Source: Paenibacillus apiarius (GTDB lineage: Bacteria > Bacillota > Bacilli > Paenibacillales > Paenibacillaceae). Taken from it: 64,000 bases of DNA. The notes below the pieces were generated by a model. The model did no database searches. It saw only the letters and a list, made by a program, of their open reading frames with translations, and was not told the DNA's origin. The position numbers and the translations under genes are program-made. This document shows, piece by piece, positions 8,119-17,215 of this stretch (position 1 is the first letter of the stretch; each line of letters starts with the position of its first letter). The stretch covers positions 2,708,501 to 2,772,500 of the forward strand of contig NZ_JAFFHZ010000001.1 in the NCBI RefSeq assembly GCF_017052585.1, given 5' to 3'.

Positions 8119-9693
8119 GTGAGCATTAATGGCATTTATATTTCATATTGTGAATATATGAAAAGCATGTTGAACAACCTCTTAAACTCGAATGATAGAA
8201 AGTTGGTAGATGGCGTGAATGAACATTCAATACTGGACCAGCGCAACCGATTGTTTGTCAAAATTATATGGGCCATGCTCGGCATTGGCATTGTTGCGGA
8301 TGTGGCGGCGGGAATTACAGGAGCCATGCTGTATATGTTGACAGGTATCGGGGCTGCCGCTTGCGGCTTGGCTACCTTTCTGACCTATAAGCGCATCGGC
8401 ACACAGTACATCATGTACCTGATTCCGGTATTTCTGTGCTCCCTCGTATTGATGTTGATGATATCGGATCCGAATCCGATTTTTAGCACGTATTTATTGT
8501 TATATGTCGTCATTGGACTGATGACGCTATATCAGAATTACCGTCCTATCGTGTTTACCGGGGTTATTAGCATGGCAATGACGGTCTATGTCGTAAATGA
8601 TCCGGTTCTGGGCAAACAGGTGTTTGAAGGCGAGCCGCTGCTTTATTTATTGATGTATTTGCTTTTTGTGACGATCGCGCTCAGCGCATCGGCTGTCTTC
8701 AGCGAAAGGCTGCAGCGTCAAGTGCTCGTTCGCGGTACGGAGGCGCTGAGGACGAAGGAGCGTGCCGAAGGGCTGCTTGAGCAGATTCAATCTTCGATTA
8801 CGATGCTGGACGAATTCAGCCAAGAGCAGAAGGGGCGCGCGGAATCGACCGGAGCCATCTCTCGCGAGGTGACGGGCACATTCGCCCAGATCTCGTCAAC
8901 TATCGAGCGGCAGACAGATAATCTGCACGGTATCGGCAGCTCGGTGCAATTCGTGGAGCGTGCCGTGGGCCATGTTGCGGACGGAACGAACCATCTCGAA
9001 CAGGTGGCCTCGGCTACACGCCAGCTGGCGGAGCACGGCAGCGGGCAAATTGATGCGCTTGTCGGTGAAATCGACCGCGTGGAGCGAGTCGTGCGGAAGA
9101 CAGTGGAGCTGATGAACGATCTGAACGCGCAGACGGAACAGGTGCGCGATATCGTAAGCACGATTAGCGACATATCCGCGCAGACGAATCTGCTGTCCTT
9201 GAATGCGGCGATCGAAGCGGCCCGCGCGGGCGAACACGGGAAAGGCTTCGCCGTCGTTTCTGGTGAAGTCCGCAAGCTGGCCGACCATACGCGTGGCGCT
9301 ACGGAAGATATTACGTGCATTCTCGGATCGATTGGCGCCCAGATCAATGAAGCGGCCGGGCAGGTGCAGCGCGGTCAATCCGCCGTCACTTCAAGCGTCG
9401 AGGCGACGGGAGAGGTTGAGCGCATCATGCGCAGCATGACGGAGAACACGGATATGGTAAGCCGCCAGTCCGAAGCGATGCGCGAAGCTGTGCAGGAGCT
9501 GCAGCAGCAATACGCGAGCATGGCGGAAGGCGTGGTCACCGTTACGGACAGCACGGAGCAGCACATGGCTTCCGTCGAGGAAGCATTGGCCAATATGGAG
9601 CACCAGCACAGTGATATTAAGGCCTTGGTCGACGGGTACACGCGGCTGGATGAGCATATCAGCGACTTGAAACGGTTGTCGGTGGAAGAGTAG
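8119..9693 (+). CDS. Methyl-accepting chemotaxis protein with multi-TM N-terminus
   Basis: The 524-residue protein ends in a full MCP signalling domain: the hairpin tip [20 protein letters not shown] starts at about residue 354, followed by [14 protein letters not shown]. The N-terminal 190 residues form about six TM segments with only short loops, so there is no usual extracellular sensor domain, and I see no clear HAMP domain. It may sense membrane state or an intramembrane ligand, passing the signal to CheA/CheW. The start is uncertain: GTG at 8119 is the longest choice, ATG at 8158 or 8167 is possible, and none has a strong ribosome binding site. A strong terminator follows. Confidence 0.88.
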   Translation: MSINGIYISYCEYMKSMLNNLLNSNDRKLVDGVNEHSILDQRNRLFVKIIWAMLGIGIVADVAAGITGAMLYMLTGIGAAACGLATFLTYKRIGTQYIMYLIPVFLCSLVLMLMISDPNPIFSTYLLLYVVIGLMTLYQNYRPIVFTGVISMAMTVYVVNDPVLGKQVFEGEPLLYLLMYLLFVTIALSASAVFSERLQRQVLVRGTEALRTKERAEGLLEQIQSSITMLDEFSQEQKGRAESTGAISREVTGTFAQISSTIERQTDNLHGIGSSVQFVERAVGHVADGTNHLEQVASATRQLAEHGSGQIDALVGEIDRVERVVRKTVELMNDLNAQTEQVRDIVSTISDISAQTNLLSLNAAIEAARAGEHGKGFAVVSGEVRKLADHTRGATEDITCILGSIGAQINEAAGQVQRGQSAVTSSVEATGEVERIMRSMTENTDMVSRQSEAMREAVQELQQQYASMAEGVVTVTDSTEQHMASVEEALANMEHQHSDIKALVDGYTRLDEHISDLKRLSVEE

Positions 9694-9708
9694 AATATGC
9701 TAGGCTAA

Positions 9709-9743
9709 GGTCTATCAGGATATACATTCTGATAGGCCTTTTT
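9709..9743 (+). terminator. Rho-independent terminator after the MCP gene
   Basis: A 10-bp stem GGTCTATCAG / CTGATAGGCC with a 10-base loop is followed by TTTTT, 15 bp past the stop codon. Confidence 0.85.
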
Positions 9744-9797
9744 CTATATTTGACGGCATGGTGCAGCGCCATTGCCGGCGAAGGGAGAGATGTATGC

Positions 9798-11435
9798 ATG
9801 CGAGGGCATAGATTTGGAATAACGGCATCGGGGCGTGTTTTGAAGGCGTTTGCACAGGGGAGGAAGCTTGTCCTGTCCATATGTAAACCTGCCATAGTTA
9901 TAGGAATGGGCTGCGCGCTATCCATGTCCCTGATCAGCTGTCATTCGGCGAACTTGGAACAAAAAAATGTGGAGCGGGACGTGTCCAGCCCAGCGGTCAC
10001 GGTCATGTTGAACAGTCTCGGCATCAGCTTCCCCGAGCCGTTGACGGAGAATGACAATCCCTATTTGTCGTACATAGAAGCGAAGACCGGCCTTAATGTC
10101 GAAGTTATCATTCCTCCGTCACACCGATACGAGGATCGCGTCGGCGTAATGATGATGTCGAACCATACGCCTGATCTCATCAGCATATCCGATCCGAATT
10201 GGGTGTCTCATTATGCGCGCAAGCAGATGCTGGCGCCCCTCGACCATTTGATTGCGCGCTATGCCCCGCAGCTGAAGGAGCGGATTCCGCCTGAAGTATG
10301 GGAGCAAGTGTCTTTTAACGGGCAGGTGTATGCCATTCCGAGCCTGAATGAAGCGGAAGGTTTGGAGATGATGTACGTCCGTAAAGATTGGTTGGACCGC
10401 TTCGGACTTAAGCCGCCCGAGACGCTTGAGGAGCTGGTGGAGATGATGCGGGCTTTTGTTGCGCTCGATCCGGACGGCAATGGAGTGCGGGACACGTACG
10501 GCACCAGCTTTGTCGAGGATTTCGGGCGTTCTTCCCCGTGGTTCGGCGCATTTGGAGTTCAGCTGAATCAATGGGTGGAGCGGGATGGCAAGCTGGTGTA
10601 TTCCAATATATTGCCGGAAATGAAAGACGCCCTTGCCTTTTTGCGCGGGCTCGTGGAGGAAGGGCTCGTTGATCCTCTCTTTCCAATACAGACGCAACGG
10701 GGCTTGGAGCGGCAAGTAATGGAGGGGGGCCTCGGACTGTTCACGGGCACATGGTACGATACCCGCGGCGTGCTGGAGAAAAGCGCGGCGCGTCATCCGC
10801 GCGCGGAATGGATTGCGATTCCGTATCCGCAGGGGCCTGGCGGCACCGGCATTTATGCCTTGCCGGCGGTGCGTTCCTATCAGGTTATTCCGGCATCAAG
10901 CCCGCATGCCGTCGAAGCGCTGAAGCTCTTGAACTTTATTTCCGGAGAGGGCCGCGACACGTTAAAGTTCGGATTCGAAGGGGAAGTGTGGGCGTGGAAG
11001 GACGGAAAAAGGGTGACGAACATGGAAGCGCACAACCGTGACCAGTACCGCGGATTGTACGCCAATCTGTCCGACATTCCCGATGAAGGCTATACGCAAA
11101 GCAGGCTTGATGCGCTCGGCATGCATTATCACTTACATGACAACCTGCGCTATATGGCCGCTTATGTGCGGCCGAGCGCTTTTCAATCGCTTCCGACTCC
11201 GGCGATGACCCGATACGCGCCGCTTCTGCTGAAGAAGAACGATATGTTAATCGATATCGTGCTTGGGAATCGGCCGCTGGATGATTTCGAACGGTATGCG
11301 GCGGCGTGGTTGGCCGAAGGCGGGGAAGAGATGACCCGCGAAGCGAATGCGTGGTACCAATACAGCAGGAATCGGGCCGGTTCGCCGGCATTCCGGCAAG
11401 AAGGGAGTGATGGCCATGCTTCAGGCTCTTCTTAA
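9798..11435 (+). CDS. Extracellular solute-binding lipoprotein (ABC sugar uptake), first copy
   Basis: I place the start at ATG 9798, after GGGAGAG; the frame is open from 9750. The signal sequence leads to lipobox LISC with the lipidated Cys at about residue 48. The rest is a family 1 solute-binding protein of the LipO type, with typical pieces such as VYAIPSLNEAEG, YVRKDWLDRFGLK and a C-terminal AAWLAEGGEEM followed by a NAWY box. It would bind an oligosaccharide outside the cell and feed the permeases encoded downstream. It shares layout with the second binding protein at the end of the operon (17216). Its end overlaps the histidine kinase start. Confidence 0.88.
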   Translation: MRGHRFGITASGRVLKAFAQGRKLVLSICKPAIVIGMGCALSMSLISCHSANLEQKNVERDVSSPAVTVMLNSLGISFPEPLTENDNPYLSYIEAKTGLNVEVIIPPSHRYEDRVGVMMMSNHTPDLISISDPNWVSHYARKQMLAPLDHLIARYAPQLKERIPPEVWEQVSFNGQVYAIPSLNEAEGLEMMYVRKDWLDRFGLKPPETLEELVEMMRAFVALDPDGNGVRDTYGTSFVEDFGRSSPWFGAFGVQLNQWVERDGKLVYSNILPEMKDALAFLRGLVEEGLVDPLFPIQTQRGLERQVMEGGLGLFTGTWYDTRGVLEKSAARHPRAEWIAIPYPQGPGGTGIYALPAVRSYQVIPASSPHAVEALKLLNFISGEGRDTLKFGFEGEVWAWKDGKRVTNMEAHNRDQYRGLYANLSDIPDEGYTQSRLDALGMHYHLHDNLRYMAAYVRPSAFQSLPTPAMTRYAPLLLKKNDMLIDIVLGNRPLDDFERYAAAWLAEGGEEMTREANAWYQYSRNRAGSPAFRQEGSDGHASGSS

Positions 11436-13233
11436 TCGGTTCCGCCAGCGCATTCAGTGGCGTCTGACCGTCTATTTTGTGCTCATTCTCGTGCCGCTGC
11501 TGCTTACGGGCTGGTTCTCGAATGAGCGTTCGCAGCAGCTGCTGTTGTCCGAGACGACGGCACGAACGGAAAGCGCGATGCATGCCTTGATGGATAACAT
11601 CGAGCTTGTGCTGCAGAACGTGGAGGAACTGTCAGCCATGCTGTCGACAGACCCGGAAATGAACGCCACGCTGGCACAATCCAGACAGGCTGTTGAATCG
11701 AAGGACGTGATGGCGTTCGTCCGCATGAAACGCCAGCTGTCCGATTTTTTGTCCATACACCCGATGTTCTCGCAGATTGCCGTCTATCATGATCATTCCA
11801 ATTCCGTCATCTCCACGGCGCATGGCGTACTGCCCGTCACCCGCCCGGATGAGCGCATATGGCTGCGGCAGACCTTGAATGGGATGGGGACCGGGATTGT
11901 CTTCATGCTGCCCGATGAGCGTATTGGCGGCGGCAAGCCGTTCGGCCAAGTGTTCGGTGCGGATAGTCTGGCTGTAGTGCGTTCCATGGATATTTATAAT
12001 CCGAACCGGGAACGGCATGCGCTCATTATTAGTCTTAATACTGCGCGCATACAGCAATATATCCGTTCCCTTCTGCCTTCAGCGCAGGCGGAGATTCATC
12101 TGTACACGGCCGATGGAAAGTGGGTAACGGGAACAGCTCCGCAGCCGGAATCGTACGACAGCTATGCTTCTTACGCCGAGAAGAACGACCAGGTGCTCAT
12201 CCGTGCAATGTCGCCTTATTACGGCTGGTCTTTGACGCTGGCTCAGCCGAAGGATGAAATTTTCGCCCAATCCTATCAATTGGAGCATTATGCGGTCTTC
12301 ATGATCGCTTTGAGCATCGTGCTTGCTCTAGTTATGGCGTTCAGCATTTACACCAGCATCGCCGCCCCGATGCGGAAGCTGGCTCGCGGCATGCGGGCCA
12401 TGACCGGCGGCAACCTGGACGTGCGTCTGGAGTCGGACCGGCAGGACGAATTCGGCATGGTGACGCATCTGTTCAACCATATGGCCTCGCAGCAGCAGCA
12501 TCTCATCCAGGATCACTATGAACAGAGCTTACGGCTGGCCAACACGGAGCTGAAGCTCCTTCAATCGCAAATCCATCCTCATTTTCTGTACAACACGTTA
12601 GACTCCATCTATTGGATGGCAAAGCATTCGGATGCGGAGGACATTTCGGAGATGGTGCTGCATTTGTCGCGCTTTTTCCGGTTGAGCCTGAGCAAAGGCA
12701 AAGACGCGCTCACCGTGAAGGAGAGCCTGGAGCATCTGCACGCGTATGTCCGTATTCAGCAGCTGCGGTTCATGGAACAGTTCCGGGTCGAATATGACGT
12801 CGACCCGCGGGCCGAGCCGCTGCCCATCGTGAAGCTGCTCGTGCAGCCAATTGTGGAGAACGCGATCATTCACGGCGTGGAGAAGGCGGCACATGAGGCG
12901 CTGCTGCGCATTACGGTGCGGCTGGAGGGCGCGGGGCCGCAGCGAGCTCTCACCATCGCCGTGACCGATTCGGGTGCGGGGATGAATGATACGGCGCGGG
13001 AACGGCTTCAGCGGCGGCTGTCTGCCGTGCTGCAGCAGCCCGTGCGGCAGGGAGTGCAGCCGGAAGGAGATGCGGCTGCGGGCTACGGGCTGAGAAACGT
13101 CGCGGCGCGCATGCGCTTGAATTATGGCCGGCATGCCGATATCCGCATCGACAGCGTCTTGGGGGAGGGCACGACGGTTACGCTTGTTTTGCCCTTGTCA
13201 GAGCCTTACGAGCCGAAGGCCGCAATGGCATGA
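11416..13233 (+). CDS. YesM-type sensor histidine kinase
   Basis: About 605 residues from the chosen ATG at 11416 (AAGGGA spaced 9 bases upstream; ATG 11410 is an alternative). One TM near the N-terminus, an extracellular domain of about 250 residues, a second TM, a HAMP domain with FGMVTHLFNHM, then the His_kinase block QIHPHFLYNTLDSIYWM near residue 385, N-box PIVENAIIHG near 478, and GAGM and GYGLRNV motifs of the ATPase domain. These are the marks of the YesM/LytS-like kinases that sense extracellular carbohydrates. It overlaps the binding-protein gene by 20 bp and is followed by its response regulator. Confidence 0.93.
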   Translation: MLQALLNRFRQRIQWRLTVYFVLILVPLLLTGWFSNERSQQLLLSETTARTESAMHALMDNIELVLQNVEELSAMLSTDPEMNATLAQSRQAVESKDVMAFVRMKRQLSDFLSIHPMFSQIAVYHDHSNSVISTAHGVLPVTRPDERIWLRQTLNGMGTGIVFMLPDERIGGGKPFGQVFGADSLAVVRSMDIYNPNRERHALIISLNTARIQQYIRSLLPSAQAEIHLYTADGKWVTGTAPQPESYDSYASYAEKNDQVLIRAMSPYYGWSLTLAQPKDEIFAQSYQLEHYAVFMIALSIVLALVMAFSIYTSIAAPMRKLARGMRAMTGGNLDVRLESDRQDEFGMVTHLFNHMASQQQHLIQDHYEQSLRLANTELKLLQSQIHPHFLYNTLDSIYWMAKHSDAEDISEMVLHLSRFFRLSLSKGKDALTVKESLEHLHAYVRIQQLRFMEQFRVEYDVDPRAEPLPIVKLLVQPIVENAIIHGVEKAAHEALLRITVRLEGAGPQRALTIAVTDSGAGMNDTARERLQRRLSAVLQQPVRQGVQPEGDAAAGYGLRNVAARMRLNYGRHADIRIDSVLGEGTTVTLVLPLSEPYEPKAAMA

Positions 13234-13301
13234 CATGTCATGCTTGACGGTCTGGAATAGTTGATTCTGCCTAATGAGGATACAAGGAAGGATGAGTGGC
13301 C

Positions 13302-14933
13302 ATGAATTTATTAATCGTGGAAGATGAACCCCGCCTCCGCCACAGCTTAACGGACATGATGCCGTGGGATCAAGCGGGCATTACGGGAGTCACGGCGGCA
13401 GCGACTGCGGAGGAAGGGAGGCGCTGGCTTCAGGTGAAACGGCCGGACATTTTGCTCGTGGACATTCAACTGCCGGATGGGGACGGCCTCGCTCTGGCAC
13501 GGCAAGCGGTGGAATGGAACACTGAGGTGAAGACGGTCATCTTGAGCGGACACGATCATTTTCCTTATGCGCAGGAAGCGCTCGCCTTGGGCGTCAAGCA
13601 ATATTTGCTGAAGCCGGCGGGGCAGGAGGCGATTGTGCAGGCCGTCTCGGAGGCGGTCGCGGAGCGCCGCCAAGAAATTCAGCGCAAGCATGACTACGCT
13701 TCGCTGCGGCAGCAGTGGCATGACCACCTGCCGGTGCTGCAGCAGCGCACGCTGCGCTTGGGCATGGAAGCAAGCCTCTCTGCCGACATCTTCCGCCATC
13801 GGATGGCGGAACTGGGCATAGACTTTATGCAGGAGGAGCGCTATGCCGTCATGGTCATCGAGCCCGATCCGTTTCCAACCGAGCGGATGCAAGCGTTCGG
13901 CGAGGATATGGCGCTTATTCATTTCGCCGTCGGCCAGGTGGCGGAGGAGACGCTGAGGGCGATGGGGGCCGGGTCCGCTCTGCTGTGCCGTGACGTCGAT
14001 AAGCCGATCGCCATTCTATTCCGGCACGCCCCTGGCGATAGCGCGGCGGCGGATGGCGATGCGATGATCGGCATCCATGCCATTGCCGGCAAGATGCTGG
14101 AACACATCAAGACGTCGCTCAAGCTGACGGCTAGCGCAGGCATCTGCTCTGGGCACGGGCGGATTGGGGAGGTGCCCCGTTTGTATCGGGAAGCTTGGTT
14201 CGCCCTGAACCAGCGGCTCGCACATGGGGGCGACATCGTCATTCCGTATCGGGAAGACGGGCTCGCCCGTACAGACGGCGATACGGCTGCTGCCATCCAG
14301 AGCGGGCCATGGGAGCGGGAGCTGGATATCGCGTGGAGCACGGGCGATGAGCAGCTTGCGACTGAGGTTGCAGAGGCTTGGATTGGCGCCGTGTGCGCAG
14401 TCGAGCAGACAGAGACGCTCAAGGAGCAGATGGTGTTCCTGCAATCCTGGATCGTCACGTGGATTCGCAAGCAGGGGTGGTCGCTGCACGAAGTCATGCA
14501 GGAGGACGCGAAATGGTTCCACCACGCCGCGGAACTGCGCACGAAGCAGGAATGGGGCGACTGGATGCGGAGTGCGGTGCAGCGCATCGGTGTGCAAGCA
14601 AGCATGGTCAGGCGGCGCGGCGGCAACCGGCTCGTTGCGGAAGTGAAGGAGCTGATTGACCGGGAGCTTCATACCGAGCTTACGCTGCAGGGGGTGGCGG
14701 ATCGGCTCTTCATGAACGCCTCCTACTTGAGCAGACTGTTCAAGCAGGAAATGAACCGCCCGTTCTCTGCCTACTTGCTGGAGCGCCGTATGGAGCGCGC
14801 CAAGGAGGTGCTCTTCCAAGGGGAGAGGGTGTATGATGCCGCCTGCGCAGCCGGCTTTCGCGACGTCAGTTATTTTACGAAGGTATTCCGTAAATATTGG
14901 GGAGTCACACCTAGTGAATGGAAGCGGGGATAA
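13302..14933 (+). CDS. YesN-type response regulator with AraC DNA-binding domain
   Basis: About 543 residues. The receiver domain has the acidic pair E7-D8, phosphoacceptor D54 in LLVDIQLPDGDG and K104 in YLLKPAG. A long linker of about 310 residues follows, and the C-terminus is an AraC-type double helix-turn-helix (LQGVADRLFMNASYLSRLFK and YDAACAAGFRDVSYFTKVFR). It is phosphorylated by the adjacent kinase and should activate the transporter genes. ATG 13302 follows AAGGAAGG; GTG 13296 is the longer alternative. Confidence 0.93.
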   Translation: MNLLIVEDEPRLRHSLTDMMPWDQAGITGVTAAATAEEGRRWLQVKRPDILLVDIQLPDGDGLALARQAVEWNTEVKTVILSGHDHFPYAQEALALGVKQYLLKPAGQEAIVQAVSEAVAERRQEIQRKHDYASLRQQWHDHLPVLQQRTLRLGMEASLSADIFRHRMAELGIDFMQEERYAVMVIEPDPFPTERMQAFGEDMALIHFAVGQVAEETLRAMGAGSALLCRDVDKPIAILFRHAPGDSAAADGDAMIGIHAIAGKMLEHIKTSLKLTASAGICSGHGRIGEVPRLYREAWFALNQRLAHGGDIVIPYREDGLARTDGDTAAAIQSGPWERELDIAWSTGDEQLATEVAEAWIGAVCAVEQTETLKEQMVFLQSWIVTWIRKQGWSLHEVMQEDAKWFHHAAELRTKQEWGDWMRSAVQRIGVQASMVRRRGGNRLVAEVKELIDRELHTELTLQGVADRLFMNASYLSRLFKQEMNRPFSAYLLERRMERAKEVLFQGERVYDAACAAGFRDVSYFTKVFRKYWGVTPSEWKRG

Positions 14934-15044
14934 TGCAGGCAGAAGAGGGCGTGACGGCCATTTCGCATAGCCATCAATTTACCAGAAGAAGTCATGGCTC
15001 TCCCGTGTTCCTTGGGGCCGTCTTCTCGTACGCTATAAATGCGA

Positions 15045-15177
15045 GTTCAAAAAGTCGGCTTTTAACACACCGGGAAGGTTGCATGAACCCGAAGCACATG
15101 CTCTTCGAGGTTGAGCGGCAAGATTCGATGTCGAATTCGCTTCCCGGTACCTCGTGATCACAAAGGGCTTTTTGAAC
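15045..15177. repeat. Intergenic structured element bounded by GTTCAAAAAG inverted repeats
   Basis: GTTCAAAAAG at 15045-15054 and CTTTTTGAAC at 15168-15177 are perfect complements enclosing 113 bp. Inside, GAGGT near 15107 can pair with ACCTC near 15149, nesting a second stem. The element fills most of the gap between the response regulator and the permease gene. I recall similar sequences scattered between genes in Paenibacillus chromosomes, often mis-annotated as tiny ORFs; that recollection was not checked. It may be a mobile palindromic element or a cis-acting leader. Confidence 0.5.
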
Positions 15178-15225
15178 AATCTCTATAAGGGAAGGGCATG
15201 CATAGTCGAGAAAAGGATGGGGCTG

Positions 15226-16182
15226 ATGGATATGCAAGAAATGGACAATGCTCCGCGATCGCCGACGCGCCGTTACTGGCGCAAGCTGTGGAGCGACGTG
15301 CGCAAGGATTGGGATTTATACATCGCGCTTATACCGGGCGTCGCCTTTCTTCTATTGTTCAAGTACACCCCAATGTATGGCGTCGTCATCGCCTTCCAGG
15401 ATTTCAACATCTTCAACGGAATTTCGGACAGCCCGTGGGTCGGATTAGACCATTTCGCGCGGCTGTTCCAATCTTCGAAGTTTGCGCAGGTATTCTGGAA
15501 TACGCTCATCATTTCCGTGCTGAAAATCGTGCTGCTTTTTCCGCTTCCGATCCTGTTGGCTATTTTGATGAACGAGCTGACGAAAATGTGGTTCAAACGC
15601 CCGGTGCAGACGATTATTTACATGCCTCACTTCTTGTCTTGGGTCATTGTCAGCGGCTTGTTCATCGACCTGCTGTCCATCAACGGAGGTCTCGTCAACC
15701 GGATGATTGAATGGTTCGGGGGAGAGCCAATCAAGTTCTTCCTCGACAACAGCGTTTTTCGTTGGCTGCTCGTCGGCACGGCTGGCTGGAAGGAGGCGGG
15801 CTGGGGCACAATCGTGTACCTGGCAGCCTTGAGCTCCATCGATCCGCAGCTTTACGAGGCGGCGAAGATGGACGGCGCGAACAAGTTCAGGCAGATATGG
15901 CACATTACGCTGCCAGGGCTTGTTCCGGTCATCCTGCTCATGTTCATCCTGCGGCTTGGCCACATGCTGGAAGCCGGTACGGAGCAAATACTCGTCATGT
16001 ACAATCCGGTCGTCTATAACGTATCGGACGTCATCGGAACGTATGTGTACCGCACCGGTCTCGGTGAACAGAATTACAGCTTCTCGGCTGCTGTGGGCCT
16101 GTTCGAATCGGTTGTCGGCTTCATCCTCATCATGAGCGGCAATTATATTAGCCGGCGTGCGCTCAACCGCGGCATCTGGTAG
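15226..16182 (+). CDS. ABC sugar transporter permease, LplB-like
   Basis: About 318 residues with six TM segments and the permease EAA loop EAAKMDGANKFRQIWHITLP, which contacts the ATPase. The N-terminal region RKLWSDVRKDWDLYIALIPG is typical of LplB. It forms the inner-membrane channel with the YtcP-like protein encoded next. The start ATG at 15226 follows AAGG by 9 bases; the frame is open further upstream. No ATPase gene is present, so a shared MsmX-like ATPase elsewhere is expected. Confidence 0.93.
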   Translation: MDMQEMDNAPRSPTRRYWRKLWSDVRKDWDLYIALIPGVAFLLLFKYTPMYGVVIAFQDFNIFNGISDSPWVGLDHFARLFQSSKFAQVFWNTLIISVLKIVLLFPLPILLAILMNELTKMWFKRPVQTIIYMPHFLSWVIVSGLFIDLLSINGGLVNRMIEWFGGEPIKFFLDNSVFRWLLVGTAGWKEAGWGTIVYLAALSSIDPQLYEAAKMDGANKFRQIWHITLPGLVPVILLMFILRLGHMLEAGTEQILVMYNPVVYNVSDVIGTYVYRTGLGEQNYSFSAAVGLFESVVGFILIMSGNYISRRALNRGIW

Positions 16183-16239
16183 AGAGCATGTTGCCCAGAC
16201 CAATAGCGGTGCGCCACTATGGAAGAAAGGAGGCACGGC

Positions 16240-17163
16240 ATGAAGACGGGACGAAAGAAGACGGCAGCGAAGCCGTCCACGATCCGCATGTCGGCGGGAG
16301 AACGGGTCTTTCACGGGATGAATTATCTCTTTTTTGCCCTTGTATCATGGACGACGCTGTTTCCGTTCCTCAATTTGCTCGCCAAATCGCTCAGCAGCGA
16401 AGAGGCGGTATTATCGGGACGCGTGTCCTTGTTTCCGGTCGACATTCAGTTCGGCACTTATTTGTATGTTTTGAGCGACTCCAAATTTATGAACGCTTTC
16501 ATGGTATCCGTTGCGATAACGGCGGCGGGCACGGCTCTCGGATTAATTATGACGGTGATCGCAGCCTATCCCTTGTCCAAGCCGCGCTTGCGCGCACGCA
16601 AATTCTTCATTTTGATGTACGTGTTCACGATGCTGTTCAGCGGCGGCCTCATTCCCACCTACTTGCTTATGCACCGGCTGGAGCTGATCGATACGCTGTG
16701 GGTGCTCTTTTTGCCGAGCATGATTAGCGTGTTCAATATGTTAATCATCAAAAATTATTTCGAGTCGCTTCCCGATGAGCTGGAGGAGTCGGCCAAAATG
16801 GACGGCGCATCCAACCTGACGATTCTATGTCGCATTACCGTGCCTTTATCATTGCCGGTGTTTGCGACGATTGCGCTTTTTTATGCGGTCGGCTTCTGGA
16901 ATGATTATTTTGCCTCCATGATTTACATCAACTCGCCAGAATTGAAACCGCTTCAGCTGTATTTGAAGGAACTGCTTATCCACTCCAACATCACCTATCA
17001 GGACGGGGGGCATGTGCCGAATATCGATGCCGTCATGAACACGACACCCCAGGCGATTCAAGCGGCTTCGATTCTCGTGGCAACCTTGCCCATCTTGCTC
17101 GTTTATCCGTTTCTGCAGAAGTATTTCGTGAAAGGGGTGTTAATTGGTTCCGTTAAAGGTTAA
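16240..17163 (+). CDS. ABC sugar transporter permease, YtcP-like
   Basis: A 307-residue CUT1-type permease with about six TM segments and the EAA loop EESAKMDGASNLTILCRITV. The C-terminus ends PFLQKYFVKGVLIGSVKG, a common ending in this family. ATG 16240 is preceded by AAAGGAGG with 7-base spacing, much better than the in-frame ATG at 16219. It lies 57 bp after the LplB-like gene and overlaps the open frame of the binding-protein gene. Confidence 0.94.
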   Translation: MKTGRKKTAAKPSTIRMSAGERVFHGMNYLFFALVSWTTLFPFLNLLAKSLSSEEAVLSGRVSLFPVDIQFGTYLYVLSDSKFMNAFMVSVAITAAGTALGLIMTVIAAYPLSKPRLRARKFFILMYVFTMLFSGGLIPTYLLMHRLELIDTLWVLFLPSMISVFNMLIIKNYFESLPDELEESAKMDGASNLTILCRITVPLSLPVFATIALFYAVGFWNDYFASMIYINSPELKPLQLYLKELLIHSNITYQDGGHVPNIDAVMNTTPQAIQAASILVATLPILLVYPFLQKYFVKGVLIGSVKG

Positions 17164-17215
17164 TGGCATGAAGGATTGCTATAGCAGAACAAAAGAAAAG
17201 AGCGGAGGAATGTTC

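Noticed and set aside
14918-15157. 79-codon frame overlapping the end of the response-regulator gene
   Set aside because: It overlaps a well-supported gene and runs through the palindrome-bounded element; no family and no ribosome binding site.
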